Part shown: piece by piece, positions 53,746-62,935 of the stretch
How positions within the stretch are numbered: the stretch's first letter is position 1
Layout of the letters: the number at the start of each line of letters is the position of its first letter
Source of the DNA: Diploptera punctata
Taxonomy: Eukaryota > Arthropoda > Insecta > Blattodea > Blaberidae
NCBI GenBank assembly: GCA_030220185.1
Contig: JASPKZ010005706.1
Span: 203,320-267,319 of the forward strand
Length of the DNA stretch: 64,000 nt
Direction: 5' to 3'
Notes under the pieces: generated by a model
Told to the model about the DNA's origin: nothing
Seen by the model: only the letters and a program-made list of their open reading frames with translations
The model's database searches: none
Position numbers and translations under genes: made by a program

Positions 53746-54504
53746 ATGAAAATTGAAAACCTTAAGCCCGAGATAGAAAATCAAGAGATTCAATTGGAAA
53801 CCAATTTTAAAGAAATAATTGAAGATATCCCTTCAAGTAGGTATGAAATAGGTAAAGAAGATATCATTAAAAGCCAAGAAACAAATGAAGACGAATCTCT
53901 TGGATCTGAAATGAAAATTGAAAACCTTAAGCCCAAGACAGAAAATCAAGAGATTCAATTGGAAACCAATTTTAAAGAAATTGTTGAAGATATTCCATTA
54001 ATGGAGTATGAAATTAGTGAAGAAGAAGTCATTAAAAGGCAAGAAATATATGAAGACGAATCTTTTGGATCTGTAATGAGAAATGAAAATCTTAGGCCTG
54101 AGGTAGAAAATCTAGAGATTAAATTGGAAACCAATTTTAAAGAAATCATTGAAGATATCCCATTAACGGGGTATGAAATTAGTAAAGAAAATATCATCAA
54201 AAGGGAAGAAAAAAATGAAGACGAATCTCTCGGATCTGAAATGAAAATTGAAAACCTTAAGCCCAAGATAGAAAATCAAGAGATTCAATTGCAAACCAAT
54301 TTTAAAGAAATTGTTGAAGATATTCCATTAACGGGGTATGAAATTAGTGAAGAAGAAATCATTAAAAGCCAAGAAACATATGAAGACGAATCTCTTGGAT
54401 CTATAATGAAAAATGAAAATCTTAAGCCTGAGATAGAAAATCTAGAGATTAAATTGGAAACCAATTTTAAAGAAATCATTGAAGTTCCCATTAACGGGGT
54501 ATGA
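53746..54504 (+). CDS. Repeat array segment, 252-codon frame
   Basis: Units here are the most diverged of the array (for example NENLRPEVENLEIKLETN), as expected for the older right-hand end. The frame is lost at 54485 where two bases are missing (GAAGTTCCC for GAAGATATCCC). Confidence 0.55.
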   Translation: MKIENLKPEIENQEIQLETNFKEIIEDIPSSRYEIGKEDIIKSQETNEDESLGSEMKIENLKPKTENQEIQLETNFKEIVEDIPLMEYEISEEEVIKRQEIYEDESFGSVMRNENLRPEVENLEIKLETNFKEIIEDIPLTGYEISKENIIKREEKNEDESLGSEMKIENLKPKIENQEIQLQTNFKEIVEDIPLTGYEISEEEIIKSQETYEDESLGSIMKNENLKPEIENLEIKLETNFKEIIEVPINGV

Positions 54505-56725
54505 AATTAGTAAAGAAGATATCATCAAAAGCCGAGAAACAAATGATGACGGTTCTCTCGGATCTGAAATGAAAAATGAAAACCTTAAGCCCGAGGTAGA
54601 AAATCAAGAGATTCAATTGAAAATCAATGTTAAGGAAATTGTTGAAGATATTTTGTCTGTAATCCGGAACTCCATTGTTGATAATAACATTGAAACTGAA
54701 TACTCAACAGAGAAGAGGGAGATTGCTAAAGATTCTAGAATAAAATCACAACATGAGATTGAAAGTTCTGCCGAAGAGAAAATTGATGAAGATAAACAGC
54801 TACAATACGAAGATAAAAAATCAGAAGCAGCCAAATTTTCAGCAGTAAAGCCAATTGTTAAAAGTAAGAAAATAATAGAATTATTGGAAACATCAAACCT
54901 ATTGCAATTCCAGGTCAATGAAACTGAGAAAACGCAATCTTTTGTCACTGAAGTAGATTCAAAAACAAAATTAATTCAGGAAATATTGGATAAATTCAAT
55001 ATGCTACAATCTGAAAAAACAAAATCCGCTATTATTGAAAAATACGAAAAAAGTGAAACTGAAGAAAGAAAATCCGATATTTCCCAAAAATCCCAAGAAA
55101 AAGATGCAAGTCAATTTGAATTCAAAATTTCTGACGACACTAAAATAGATAAAGATTTGGAATTCGATGAAAGCTCTGAATACTGTGATTATGAATCATC
55201 TGAAAAAGACATTTTACCTGAAACTGAAATTCAAGAATGTTCGTTTTTAAATATGCATGTTAAATCACAAAATAAATCCAACTCAAAAGAAATTAAAACT
55301 GGCTTAGAAGGCATAACTGCAGATGGAGAAATATTCCCTGAAGAACAAGAAAGCACTTTTGAACAACACAGTGTCGAAGATGGTGAAAACGAAAAAATGT
55401 CCACAGTTTCCAAAAGAAGTTTTATTGAAGATGAAGCCACACGTTTTGTGATGGCTGTCCTTAAAAGCGCAGAGGATGAAATAGAAAGAAAATCATCCAA
55501 AAGTATCAAAACAGGATTTGAAACGAAAGATACAATTTTTCCAACAACTAAAATTGTAAACAAAATGCAAGATGTAGAAGAAGGTAAATTTGAAATTCTT
55601 AAGACAATTGAAATCAATGAAGAAACTGATTTGTCGACAACAGATTATCACGCTGAAGAAGACAAACAAAATAAAATGTCGAAAAGAGAAAAAACAAAAG
55701 AAAACAATAACTTAAAAACACACATAATTGGAAATTCTAAATATAAAACAGAAATCCTAATGGATCACATAAATGGCGATTCAATAAAAAACACAACAGA
55801 TAACAATTTGATACATAAAGATCTTCAAAATCTACAAACAATTGGAGAACCAAACGATGTTTCTTTAAAAGAAAAGTGTATTCTAGATTTTAAAATGTTA
55901 GTTGGCCCTGATATTTTTCTTTCTGATGAAATAAATAATGAGAGTATTGGTGATATAAATGAAAATATGGTCAGAGAAATTATGTATGACATACTGTCTA
56001 CCCATCAGATGTTATTTGCAGAAGATCGCAAATTACCCGAAACAATTTCAAACAAAGAAAAATCTGAACAATTTGAAAATACAATCATTCAAACAAAGAT
56101 AAATTCTGAAACAAATGAAAAGAATGATTACAATTATGAAGTGTCTGACAGCACAGAAAAAAAAGAATCAGATGATGTTGATTATTCTAAGGTAATAATT
56201 GACGATCATTTATCAGTTAATATCGATACAACAGGCAATTTTTATAAAAATTCCCAAAAACAAAACGAAGACTTCTTATTGAAAGAAGATAATTTACATA
56301 CACCATCCAGCAAAGATTCATTTGTAATTTCTGCATACGCGGATAAAATGAAATTAAAATTAAATGATATATCACTGAAACAAGAACAGAAAACAGCTAA
56401 GGAAATTACTAAAGTTGCAGATAATCTTTCTTTGGAAATAAATATTGAAGCAAATACAGAAATGAGCCAGCGAAAAAGTAATTCAGAAACTAGATGTGTT
56501 CAAACCGATGCTAGTTTTGGAGTCGATATTCCTTCAGCAGAAGTAGAAGAAACTCTTTTTCTATCAAAAGAGCAGATCAATCAATCGGATCAAGCCGGTG
56601 AGTTTAAAGTGGAGAAGAAATTTCAACACTTACTCCACGCACATACTGCGAGTCTACTGAAATACAATTTTCAGATATTATTACTATTAATGAAGTTTCG
56701 ACAACGTTGGACGATCAAGAAATAG
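54479..56725 (+). CDS. Repeat-protein unique acidic region (about 700 codons)
   Basis: One last repeat unit, then non-repetitive sequence from about 54660: acidic, Lys/Glu/Ser/Ile-rich and free of Cys clusters. Local blocks include KREIAKDSRIKSQHEIESSA, IELLETSNLLQFQVNE, TRFVMAVLKSAEDEIERK, REIMYDILSTHQMLFAEDRK and RCVQTDASFGVDIPSAEVEE. V-Q-T-D motifs occur in some cytoskeletal proteins, but that is only suggestive. The frame truly changes near 56640; after it this frame reads an unrelated hydrophobic tail. Confidence 0.65.
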   Translation: MKFPLTGYEISKEDIIKSRETNDDGSLGSEMKNENLKPEVENQEIQLKINVKEIVEDILSVIRNSIVDNNIETEYSTEKREIAKDSRIKSQHEIESSAEEKIDEDKQLQYEDKKSEAAKFSAVKPIVKSKKIIELLETSNLLQFQVNETEKTQSFVTEVDSKTKLIQEILDKFNMLQSEKTKSAIIEKYEKSETEERKSDISQKSQEKDASQFEFKISDDTKIDKDLEFDESSEYCDYESSEKDILPETEIQECSFLNMHVKSQNKSNSKEIKTGLEGITADGEIFPEEQESTFEQHSVEDGENEKMSTVSKRSFIEDEATRFVMAVLKSAEDEIERKSSKSIKTGFETKDTIFPTTKIVNKMQDVEEGKFEILKTIEINEETDLSTTDYHAEEDKQNKMSKREKTKENNNLKTHIIGNSKYKTEILMDHINGDSIKNTTDNNLIHKDLQNLQTIGEPNDVSLKEKCILDFKMLVGPDIFLSDEINNESIGDINENMVREIMYDILSTHQMLFAEDRKLPETISNKEKSEQFENTIIQTKINSETNEKNDYNYEVSDSTEKKESDDVDYSKVIIDDHLSVNIDTTGNFYKNSQKQNEDFLLKEDNLHTPSSKDSFVISAYADKMKLKLNDISLKQEQKTAKEITKVADNLSLEINIEANTEMSQRKSNSETRCVQTDASFGVDIPSAEVEETLFLSKEQINQSDQAGEFKVEKKFQHLLHAHTASLLKYNFQILLLLMKFRQRWTIKK

Positions 56726-57159
56726 ATCAAGTTGATCAAGTTGCAATCACAATTCCAGAAGATTCTTATCAAAGTAGTGCAAATTTATCAGAAGATAGAA
56801 TCCAACAAGTAGTTGATGAATATTGTATTTTGGACATAGACCTACCCTACGTAACTCAGTCTACACAACAAGAAAAAAATATCAAGGACTTAGTGGTAGA
56901 TATGGAAGCGGGTCCAGAAGAAATGGATAAGACTAATGGGAAAGAACAGACTAATGAATTCGCTCCAGACATTACCAAAGAAGATGTAATGGTAAAATTT
57001 GGACGTAAAGATTTTAAAATAGCACCAAACTGTACACAAAGTACCGCGATTTCTATCCCAGTTGCACCTGTGGCAGAAAGTTCTTCTGTCCCTCATAAGT
57101 CCAAATTTAAACGTTTTAAGCACTTTATTTTTAAGACAATCTTAAGAAGAAAGAAATGA
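56640..57159 (+). CDS. Repeat-protein C-terminus with basic tail
   Basis: The frame open to 57159 continues the acidic composition (DQEIDQVDQVAITIPED, ENKDxVVDMEAGPEEMDK-like) across the frame change, then ends VPHKSKFKRFKHFIFKTI and LRRKK. The last 20 residues are strongly basic and amphipathic, possibly a nuclear or membrane-binding signal (inference). The only in-frame ATG near the left is 56707. Confidence 0.6.
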
Positions 57160-57279
57160 ATGTCCGATTTCGGATTTGATTTTTTATTTAAATAGTTTTA
57201 AATGTTTATTTTTACAATAATTAATAGTGTATATTAAATTTAAAGTGGCAAAGCTAAAATCATATAATTATATAGAAAC

Positions 57280-57285
57280 AATAAA
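57280..57285 (+). promoter_or_regulatory. Polyadenylation signal AATAAA
   Basis: A canonical hexamer 121 bp after the stop at 57159, in an AT-rich 3' region. It fits a real 3' end for the repeat-protein locus. Confidence 0.5.
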
Positions 57286-57356
57286 AATGACAACTGCCAT
57301 AGTTTTGTTACTAATACATAATTCTAATAAATCATAGAAAGTAAATTTTTAGACAA

Positions 57357-57491
57357 AATTGAATAGCCGCCCAGTACAATGTTGTAATTTGAATTGTACA
57401 TGGGAAATGGACCTTTCTCTAAGTAAAAAAAAAAAAAAGTTGGGGAAAAAAATAAGAGGGTTACAAAATTGTTCTGGGCGGCTATTCAATT
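57357..57491. mobile_element. 135-bp MITE with about 31-bp inverted ends
   Basis: Left end AATTGAATAGCCGCCCAG. The right end is its inverse, with about three mismatches over 31 bp. An A-run lies in the middle. No coding. Could form a hairpin in RNA read through from the repeat-protein locus. Confidence 0.88.
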
Positions 57492-57514
57492 GTTCTTTTT
57501 AATTCATTTGTTAT

Positions 57515-57862
57515 TATTTTTATTCAATGCCACTAGTTTGTTATTTCGACATTTCTGGTATTCTCTCCTGGCATTGGCGTAATGTAAACCACTTCTGAGG
57601 TTGGGGCGCCTGGAAGTCGAGGTTATGCTGGCCCAATGATATGATGGGTGATGATGCGCCAAGATAGGCCTTAATCCTAAATTTAATCTAATGAGGTGAA
57701 CATGAAAATGATGGCCAGATGATGTTCGGGGACCGTTTGGGCCTTAAAGTATCCTGACACTGGTCATAGAGTTGAGGAAAAACAATGAAAAACCTCACCC
57801 CGGAAACTTGTCCCGACCGGGGATCGAACCCAGGCCCACCGCATGCTAAGCAGTACACTATT
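57515..57862 (-). mobile_element. SINE D copy, diverged
   Basis: Left: TTTCGACATTTCTGG and GGCGCCTGGAAG (inverse of the C-type tail). Right: TTCGGGGACCGTTTGGGCC and GGGGATCGAACCCAGGCCC (inverse of the B-type head). No obvious TSD. Confidence 0.8.
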
Positions 57863-58011
57863 CATTTGTAACATGGAAGTTTTCATGAATTTTGGTTTCA
57901 TTTATTCTGCCATACCGGTATCTTAATATTCAGTTTAATAAATTTGTTCGGTCTGTCTTCGTGCTCACCGCTAACAATCGGCACTTAACGCCATCTTTTG
58001 TAAAATACTTA

Positions 58012-58180
58012 ACTCTTCTTATACATATCTGGCTTCTCATGAAGATAATGTAAGTCTCTATAATGTAGTCTTCTCCATTCGCTTGTCTGTTTATCTATCT
58101 TTGGAAAAAAAAAAAAAGATTCTAAGACCTTTGTTCTCAAATACTCATAATATTTTCTCCTCTTTTGAAGTTTTTTTTAT
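58012..58180 (-). mobile_element. LINE 1 internal fragment, diverged
   Basis: The inverse of the DLYRKPDIIRT and KVLRxxFG codons: ATATCTGGCTTCTCATGAAG and TTTGTTCTCAAATACTC. Contains an A-run of about 13. Confidence 0.65.
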
Positions 58181-58182
58181 GC

Positions 58183-58478
58183 CACCAGAATATCTTTATG
58201 ACATTTCTGGTGTTATCTCCTAATATTGGCAGAATTGTAACCTACTTCTATAAGTTGGGGCTTCTGGAAGGCGGAGTTATGTTACCCCGATGATAGGTAA
58301 TGAATGATAATGAGGACGTCAGGAGAGTCCTTCAACCTAACCTTAACCTAGATCCAGACCATGGATGGCCAGAGGAATAATCCCCTTTAAGAAAATAACT
58401 CCTATGGTCTGACCGGGAATCGAACCAGGAACCCCATGAACTGTAGTCAGAAGCTCTGACAACTAGCCCATGAGGGTG
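58183..58478 (-). mobile_element. SINE C copy
   Basis: TTATGACATTTCTGGTG and GGCTTCTGGAAGGCGGAGTT at the left, CCGGGAATCGAACCAGGAAC and GACAACTAGCCCATGAGGG at the right. Full-length reversed copy. Confidence 0.82.
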
Positions 58479-58504
58479 GTCCCTCCTTTAAAGTTTTCCG
58501 ACAA

Positions 58505-58720
58505 ATGATTGCAATGTACTTTAATTTTAAAATGGTGGCTGCTTACAAAACATGTACATATCAGAGAGACATGATTGAATTTCTTTCTGCAGAACAGCAG
58601 ACCATTTCAAACATTCACAGACACTTACGAAATGCATATGACAATCAAGCAAGGGATAGGAGTACTATCGGTTGTTGGGTTGATGTCAGCAGTAGAATGA
58701 AGACTGTAAGATCCTCCTGA
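58505..58720 (+). pseudogene. mariner-like transposase N-terminal fragment
   Basis: YQRDMIEFLSAEQQTISNIH, then RHLRNAYDNQARDRSTIG, then CWVD, matches the first helix-turn-helix of mariner/SETMAR-type transposases (R-x-x-I-E-F-L...I-H-R-R-L...Y). It stops at 58720 with no catalytic domain. A different family from the mariner at 45.3 kb. Confidence 0.7.
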
Positions 58721-59130
58721 TCTTCAATCACAGATCTATGCTTTGAACGTGTTTTATGAGCAACTGGCATTTTAAAACTAAAATTCATCACAGCCATCTG
58801 TTGGAAAACAATGACATTATAAAGGAATGATTGAATATATATGTTCTGTAAAGTTTGTCATTTCCAATGAAAGATAATGAAGAACTAAAATATGTGCATT
58901 ATTTACTGAACGTCCCACATGTAAGCACTTTCATGAAAAGAAGCAAAATTAGTGATGAAATATGAACATCTTCAGAGAGGATAAATTTAATGATTTAATA
59001 ATATACATTACATGCTTTCATCTACTTTTATTTAATAATATTACATTAATTTAAAGCTGTCGTCCATTTTACTGCATCAGCACTCTTCATTGGACTTACA
59101 CACCCTGGAAAACAAATTAATTTTATTCTT
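58721..59130. other. AT-rich spacer
   Basis: Nothing recognised. Confidence 0.4.
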
Positions 59131-59134
59131 CTTC

Positions 59135-59915
59135 TTCTTCCTTCCAAGTATTAGGCCAAGGCCTGTTACGATCCTATAGAAAATTTTCCCTCCAGCATTA
59201 TCATAGGACGGCCCAGTGATCTTCGTCCTCTTGGTATATAATTATAAACAGCTTTGGGGATCTGATTTGAACTCATTCTTTCAAGATGGTGTTTCCAATT
59301 TAGTTGGTACTGTTTAATATATTCCAAAATTGGCGTAGTCTTCAATTCTTTTAAGATATCGGTGTTCCTTTTCCGATCCCATCTGGTGTAACCCCGCTGT
59401 TCTGTGCATGAATCTCATTTCACAAGCCGTTATTCTGCTTTCATGTTGTTTTCTTAGTGTCCATGCTTCACTACCATAGGTCAACACTGGTCTAGCCAAA
59501 GTGTTATATAAACGTAATCTGGTGTTTTTTTGTACAAGGGATGGTTTCATAACTTGATTAATAATTCCTAAACTTTTATTATAACTAGTAACTTTTTCAG
59601 GGATATCCTTTTCATCCCAGATAGAGAGATAATATCCAAGATATTTAAATTGATTAGATCTCTCTAAAATTTTATTCTGGAGACAGATTTTACTTTGTAT
59701 GGGGTCCTTCCCATGAAATGCCATAATTTTAGTTTTGTTAATTGATATTTCCATATTAAATTTGGCACCTATTTTTTGTAAATTATAAATTGATCGTTGC
59801 AAATCATTTTCGGAAAGTGCCAGAAGAGCTAAATCGTCTGCAAAAAGAATAACATCGAGTTTGAGGTTCCTATTGATGGGTATATATCCTCGTTTGTGTT
59901 TTCCTCCATTCATTT
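59135..59915 (-). pseudogene. LINE 8 RT C-terminal part and 3' end
   Basis: The frame 59913-59314 (199 codons) has catalytic FADD at residues 24-27, then INKTKIMAFHGKDPI, NQFKYLGYYLSIWDEKD, LARPVLTYGSEAWTLRKQHE and ITACEMRFMHRTAGL. 59300-59150 continues in other frames (QYQLNWKHHLERM, RGRRSLGRPMIMLE) to a (GAA)n tail at 59130-59150. 5'-truncated and frame-broken after the thumb. Confidence 0.85.
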
Positions 59916-61215
59916 ATTAATTTATTCATGTTAATTTTATTAAATTCTGATATTGTCTTACATTAGTTAATTATCATTACTGAGAGAGAAAAAAAAGTCT
60001 CAGATCAATCCACGACCATTAAACATCCCTCAGTAGCATGCTACAATGTCTAGCAAATATTTGTTAGGAAGTATTTAGCAGAAACAGCAGTTTCTTACCC
60101 AACAATGCGCATGTGCCAGAGTTTATAGAGTCTGTGATAACCCACCATTGAACCACATATCGATTATCATCCTTGCCTAGTGGATTATCACTGCTCACCA
60201 CACATAGATTATTATCGATATTGTACTAAAGTTTATACAGCTTTCGCCAGATGGCAGAACGTCGCTGTGAAATTTGAATGACCAATCTTTGCAATAAATC
60301 CCCAAACCTATTAAAAAAAAATATTAATAAAATTCAAATTCCCAAACGTTTATTAAAAATGGACTAACTTATCTCTTCCTAACATCGTTGAAACCAGCAA
60401 TAACGGTGGAAACAACATTGGAAGGAGAGAGAAAATAACTGACCAAGTAATATACACTGTGGAGAAAATAACAATCTGCATCACATATTGTCTAACAGTA
60501 TCATTCATAATGTTAGTGTTTTGCATATTTAAATAAATACTTAAAAATTGTCAAATAATGTTATATAAATTGTTTGAAAGACGTTTAAGATATTAAAAAA
60601 GTTAGTAAATATAGAAGAAGAACTACAGTTTAAAACAAACTGAAAAATCAAGGGCGAGTTAAATTGCTGTTGAGCCTTAAGCTTATACAGTACATAGTTA
60701 TTCCATTGGACTTAGAAAATTTGTAAAACTTTATTGTGATTTACACCATAAATTTTCTGAGTTCTACAGAATAACACTGCGCATGTGCAAATTTTTATAA
60801 AGTAGACACATAGATGGAACCATGTAGCTATGAAATGATGGGATCAACCTTCACAATAATTCCCAAATATTTATTAGAAATGGATTACACAAACTTCCCC
60901 TTCCTAATGTAACAAAATAAATATGTGCACAATATTTAATTAAGTGTACATTAATCTGATGTACACTAACCTCCCATCAGAACATAACAAAATCAAGTTA
61001 ATTTCATTAATTATGTGTGGAATTAATTGCAAATGTTGGTAACTCTACTTTTACTGACATATTCTATGGCTTGTAGTAGGATTACTTTACCAATTAAATT
61101 TATGTTTTTCATATTTATAGTTGTATTTAACTTCATTATAATATATTTGACTTTTTATCATTAGAATGTGATCTTCAGATCTAGATTTTAGAAAATCTAA
61201 TATCATCTAATATTG
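59916..61215. other. AT-rich, no gene; weak internal duplication
   Basis: 60105-60420 and 60775-60930 share diverged blocks (TGCGCATGTGC; TTTATTAxAAATGGA; CTTCCTAA) in the same order, so an old dispersed repeat may be present. No coding region. Confidence 0.4.
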
Positions 61216-61221
61216 TTTATA

Positions 61222-61340
61222 ATTCCGGAGGACGAAGATCGGTAGGAAGACCAAGTAAGCCCTGGCTGAACAGATGTGAGATCAGAACAGGCAAAGACCT
61301 AGTCCGTGAAGGAACATAGAGAATTGTGAAGGAGATGATG
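61222..61340 (+). mobile_element. LINE 3' tip fragment
   Basis: GGAGGACGAAGATCGGTAGG encodes the usual R-R-S-V-G-R-P end. Then CTAGTCCGTGAAGGAAC and GGAGATGATGATC, a GAT-type tail. Related in style to 6755-6870. Confidence 0.6.
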
Positions 61341-61580
61341 ATCTAACATTATGTGATTTCCAATCTATTGTAATAACCAATGAGCAATCGTGATTGGCTT
61401 TATTTCCTTTCAGAGATTAGGACTCTATTACAGAATTTAAGATAATATTTTTAACAACATTCTTTTAAAAAAGTCATTAAATGACATGTGGGATAATGTC
61501 AAAACATTGGAACCAGTGGCCAGAGGCACATTTAATCTTTGATGCAGAAAACCCAAGAAACCTTTCTAGTCACATATTCT
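61341..61580. other. Spacer
   Basis: Nothing recognised. Confidence 0.4.
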
Positions 61581-61584
61581 GTTC

Positions 61585-61890
61585 TGTAGTAATTCTGGCC
61601 GAGGGCAGGTCTTTCATGCAATCATTGCATTTCATGCTATTATTTGCAGGGAATTATAGGTGTGGTAGCTTCCTGTTGCTTTCCACACAATGAAGGATGG
61701 TGATGATGATAATGATAAGGATGATGGCTGATGATTTTCAGAGACCATTGAGCCCTAAGCTTCCTAACATTTGTCTTACAGATGAGGAAAACCCCAAAAA
61801 AAACCTCACTCAGAAGCCTGTCCCAACGAGGAATTGAACCCAGGTCTGCAGTGTGACAAGGCAGCATGCTACCTCGAGACCACAGCGGTG
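61585..61890 (-). mobile_element. SINE B copy, diverged
   Basis: AGTAATTCTGGCCGAGGGC at the left and CATGCTACCTCGAGACCAC at the right. The B-box region is GAGGAATTGAACCCAGG, with several CpG-decay changes. Confidence 0.85.
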
Positions 61891-61910
61891 GACTTAATTA
61901 TATATATATA

Positions 61911-62670
61911 CAGGGTGTTACAGAATTCGATCAACAAAACTTAGAGATATTATGAGGGGTGCTATACAAACAATTTGACATAAGAAGTTATGGTTCTACG
62001 AGTTAAAATTTGCATTCTACAGACCAATATTAAATAACAGCCAGTACGCCACTGAAAACTTAAAAGTTTTTACTGGGGTATTTCACTAATAATAAGTATG
62101 ATTTGTACAGAATACTATTTAACAAAACTTTTTATGGGTGGCCAGTTTTTCTAAATGAAAGCACAAATTAATGTCTCAACGATGTACGAAATACTATATG
62201 TACAGGAAAATGGTAACTCAGCATTCTCCACTCTTTGTAATAACTTTGTAATGAAACACTTTCAATATGATAATAGCAATTGGATACCAAGCAACAACAT
62301 CCTAAGCATGACCAGCTATGTACAGTACTCTTTTAGACCAGATAGCAGTGGTTCTAAGGTATCAGTGGTGCACTGCCCTCTGTCAACAGTAGATTTTCTC
62401 ATTACTAAATAGCTTCTTAATTTCGAAACTATTAATCCTTCACTTAAGTTAATGTTATCACAATTATAGGGATACAAATTAAATGTTAACAAGACAAATT
62501 GCCTTCATACAATCCTTTATTATTGAGATATCTGCACACATCCCCATGTACAAAATGCCATAAACTGTTGACATTTGAACTTAGACCATGACTTCCTATC
62601 TCAAATTGTTTCTATAGCACCCCTCTACAATACCTCAAAGTTTGTTGATCGAATTCTGTGAACATCTTGT
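61911..62670. mobile_element. 760-bp element with about 85-bp inverted ends, in (TA)n
   Basis: Left end CAGGGTGTTACAGAATTCG. The right end, inverted, is ACAAGATGTTCACAGAATTC. Both arms continue in register through GAGGGGTGCTATA and ACAATTTGA. It is flanked by TA dinucleotide runs on both sides. An 85-residue plus frame (62155-62412) has no known motif. A non-autonomous DNA transposon inserted in a TA microsatellite is inferred; the superfamily is not assigned. Confidence 0.7.
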
Positions 62671-62935
62671 ATATATATATATATGTACAGTTCTCTTTAG
62701 ACCAGATATATATATATATGATATAGATATATAATCTTTATAAGCTTATCATAAATAATATAATAAACTCCAATATAGCTCTTATGAAACTATGTAATTT
62801 TGACCCTTAACCCATCCACCTCTCATTTAAAGTCCAGCTCTGCTACCCAAGAAACCTGATTAAATCCCAAGTCCTACTGCCTGGCCATTTAAATGTAATG
62901 CAGCAGCTTAATATTACCTCCAGTAACTAAAATCA
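62671..62935. other. TA-rich spacer with a copied motif
   Basis: 62683-62712 (TGTACAGTTCTCTTTAGACC) repeats a motif inside the preceding element (62319-62345, TGTACAGTACTCTTTTAGAC). Otherwise nothing. Confidence 0.4.

Larger units (their letters stand above)
49225..54660 (+). repeat. Tandem coding repeats, unit about 165 bp (55 residues)
   Basis: About 33 units. The usual unit is NEDESLGSEMKIENLKPE, then IENQEIQLETNFKEIIED, then IPLSRYEISKEDIIKSQE. Positions that vary most are G/R/V after DESL, E/V before MK, and the residues after IPL (SRYE, SWYE, TGYE, MAYE). Shorter 45-residue units lack part of the KEIIED and SKEDNIK segments. Conservation of the protein pattern in diverged units argues that the frame was under selection at least until recently. 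Confidence 0.95.
47871..57159 (+). pseudogene. Large acidic repeat-protein locus, frame broken by small indels
   Basis: Not recognised; no function is claimed. It spans 9.3 kb with no obvious intron and about 3,100 codons if read through. Order: short 5' segment, a duplicated 0.69 kb module (47958-49240), about 33 tandem acidic units (49225-54660), a unique acidic region (54660-57100), and a basic C-terminus (KFKRFKHF then LRRKK, stop at 57157-57159). The first ATG (47871) opens a 39-codon frame that ends at TGA. The frame used by the first module is open from 47875 without an ATG, so the true start is unknown. About 12 frame changes are single- or double-base indels; one in-frame TAA (about 49264) looks like a substitution. 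Composition is rich in Glu, Lys, Ile, Asn and Ser, with almost no Cys or Trp. No signal peptide or membrane segment is seen, so an intracellular, largely extended or helical protein is a guess. It is either a recent pseudogene or a real gene with sequence errors in tandem DNA. Confidence 0.6.

Noticed and set aside
53955..54491. Antisense 103- and 68-residue frames in the repeat array
   Set aside because: Mirror of the tandem coding units; Ser/Ile-rich only because the sense strand is Glu/Asn-rich.
49225..54660. CRISPR-like array
   Set aside because: Units are about 165 bp, coding and contiguous without unique spacers; the organism is a eukaryote.
62155..62412. 85-residue frame inside the 760-bp element
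   Set aside because: Too short, no transposase motif, and codon use like the surrounding non-coding DNA.
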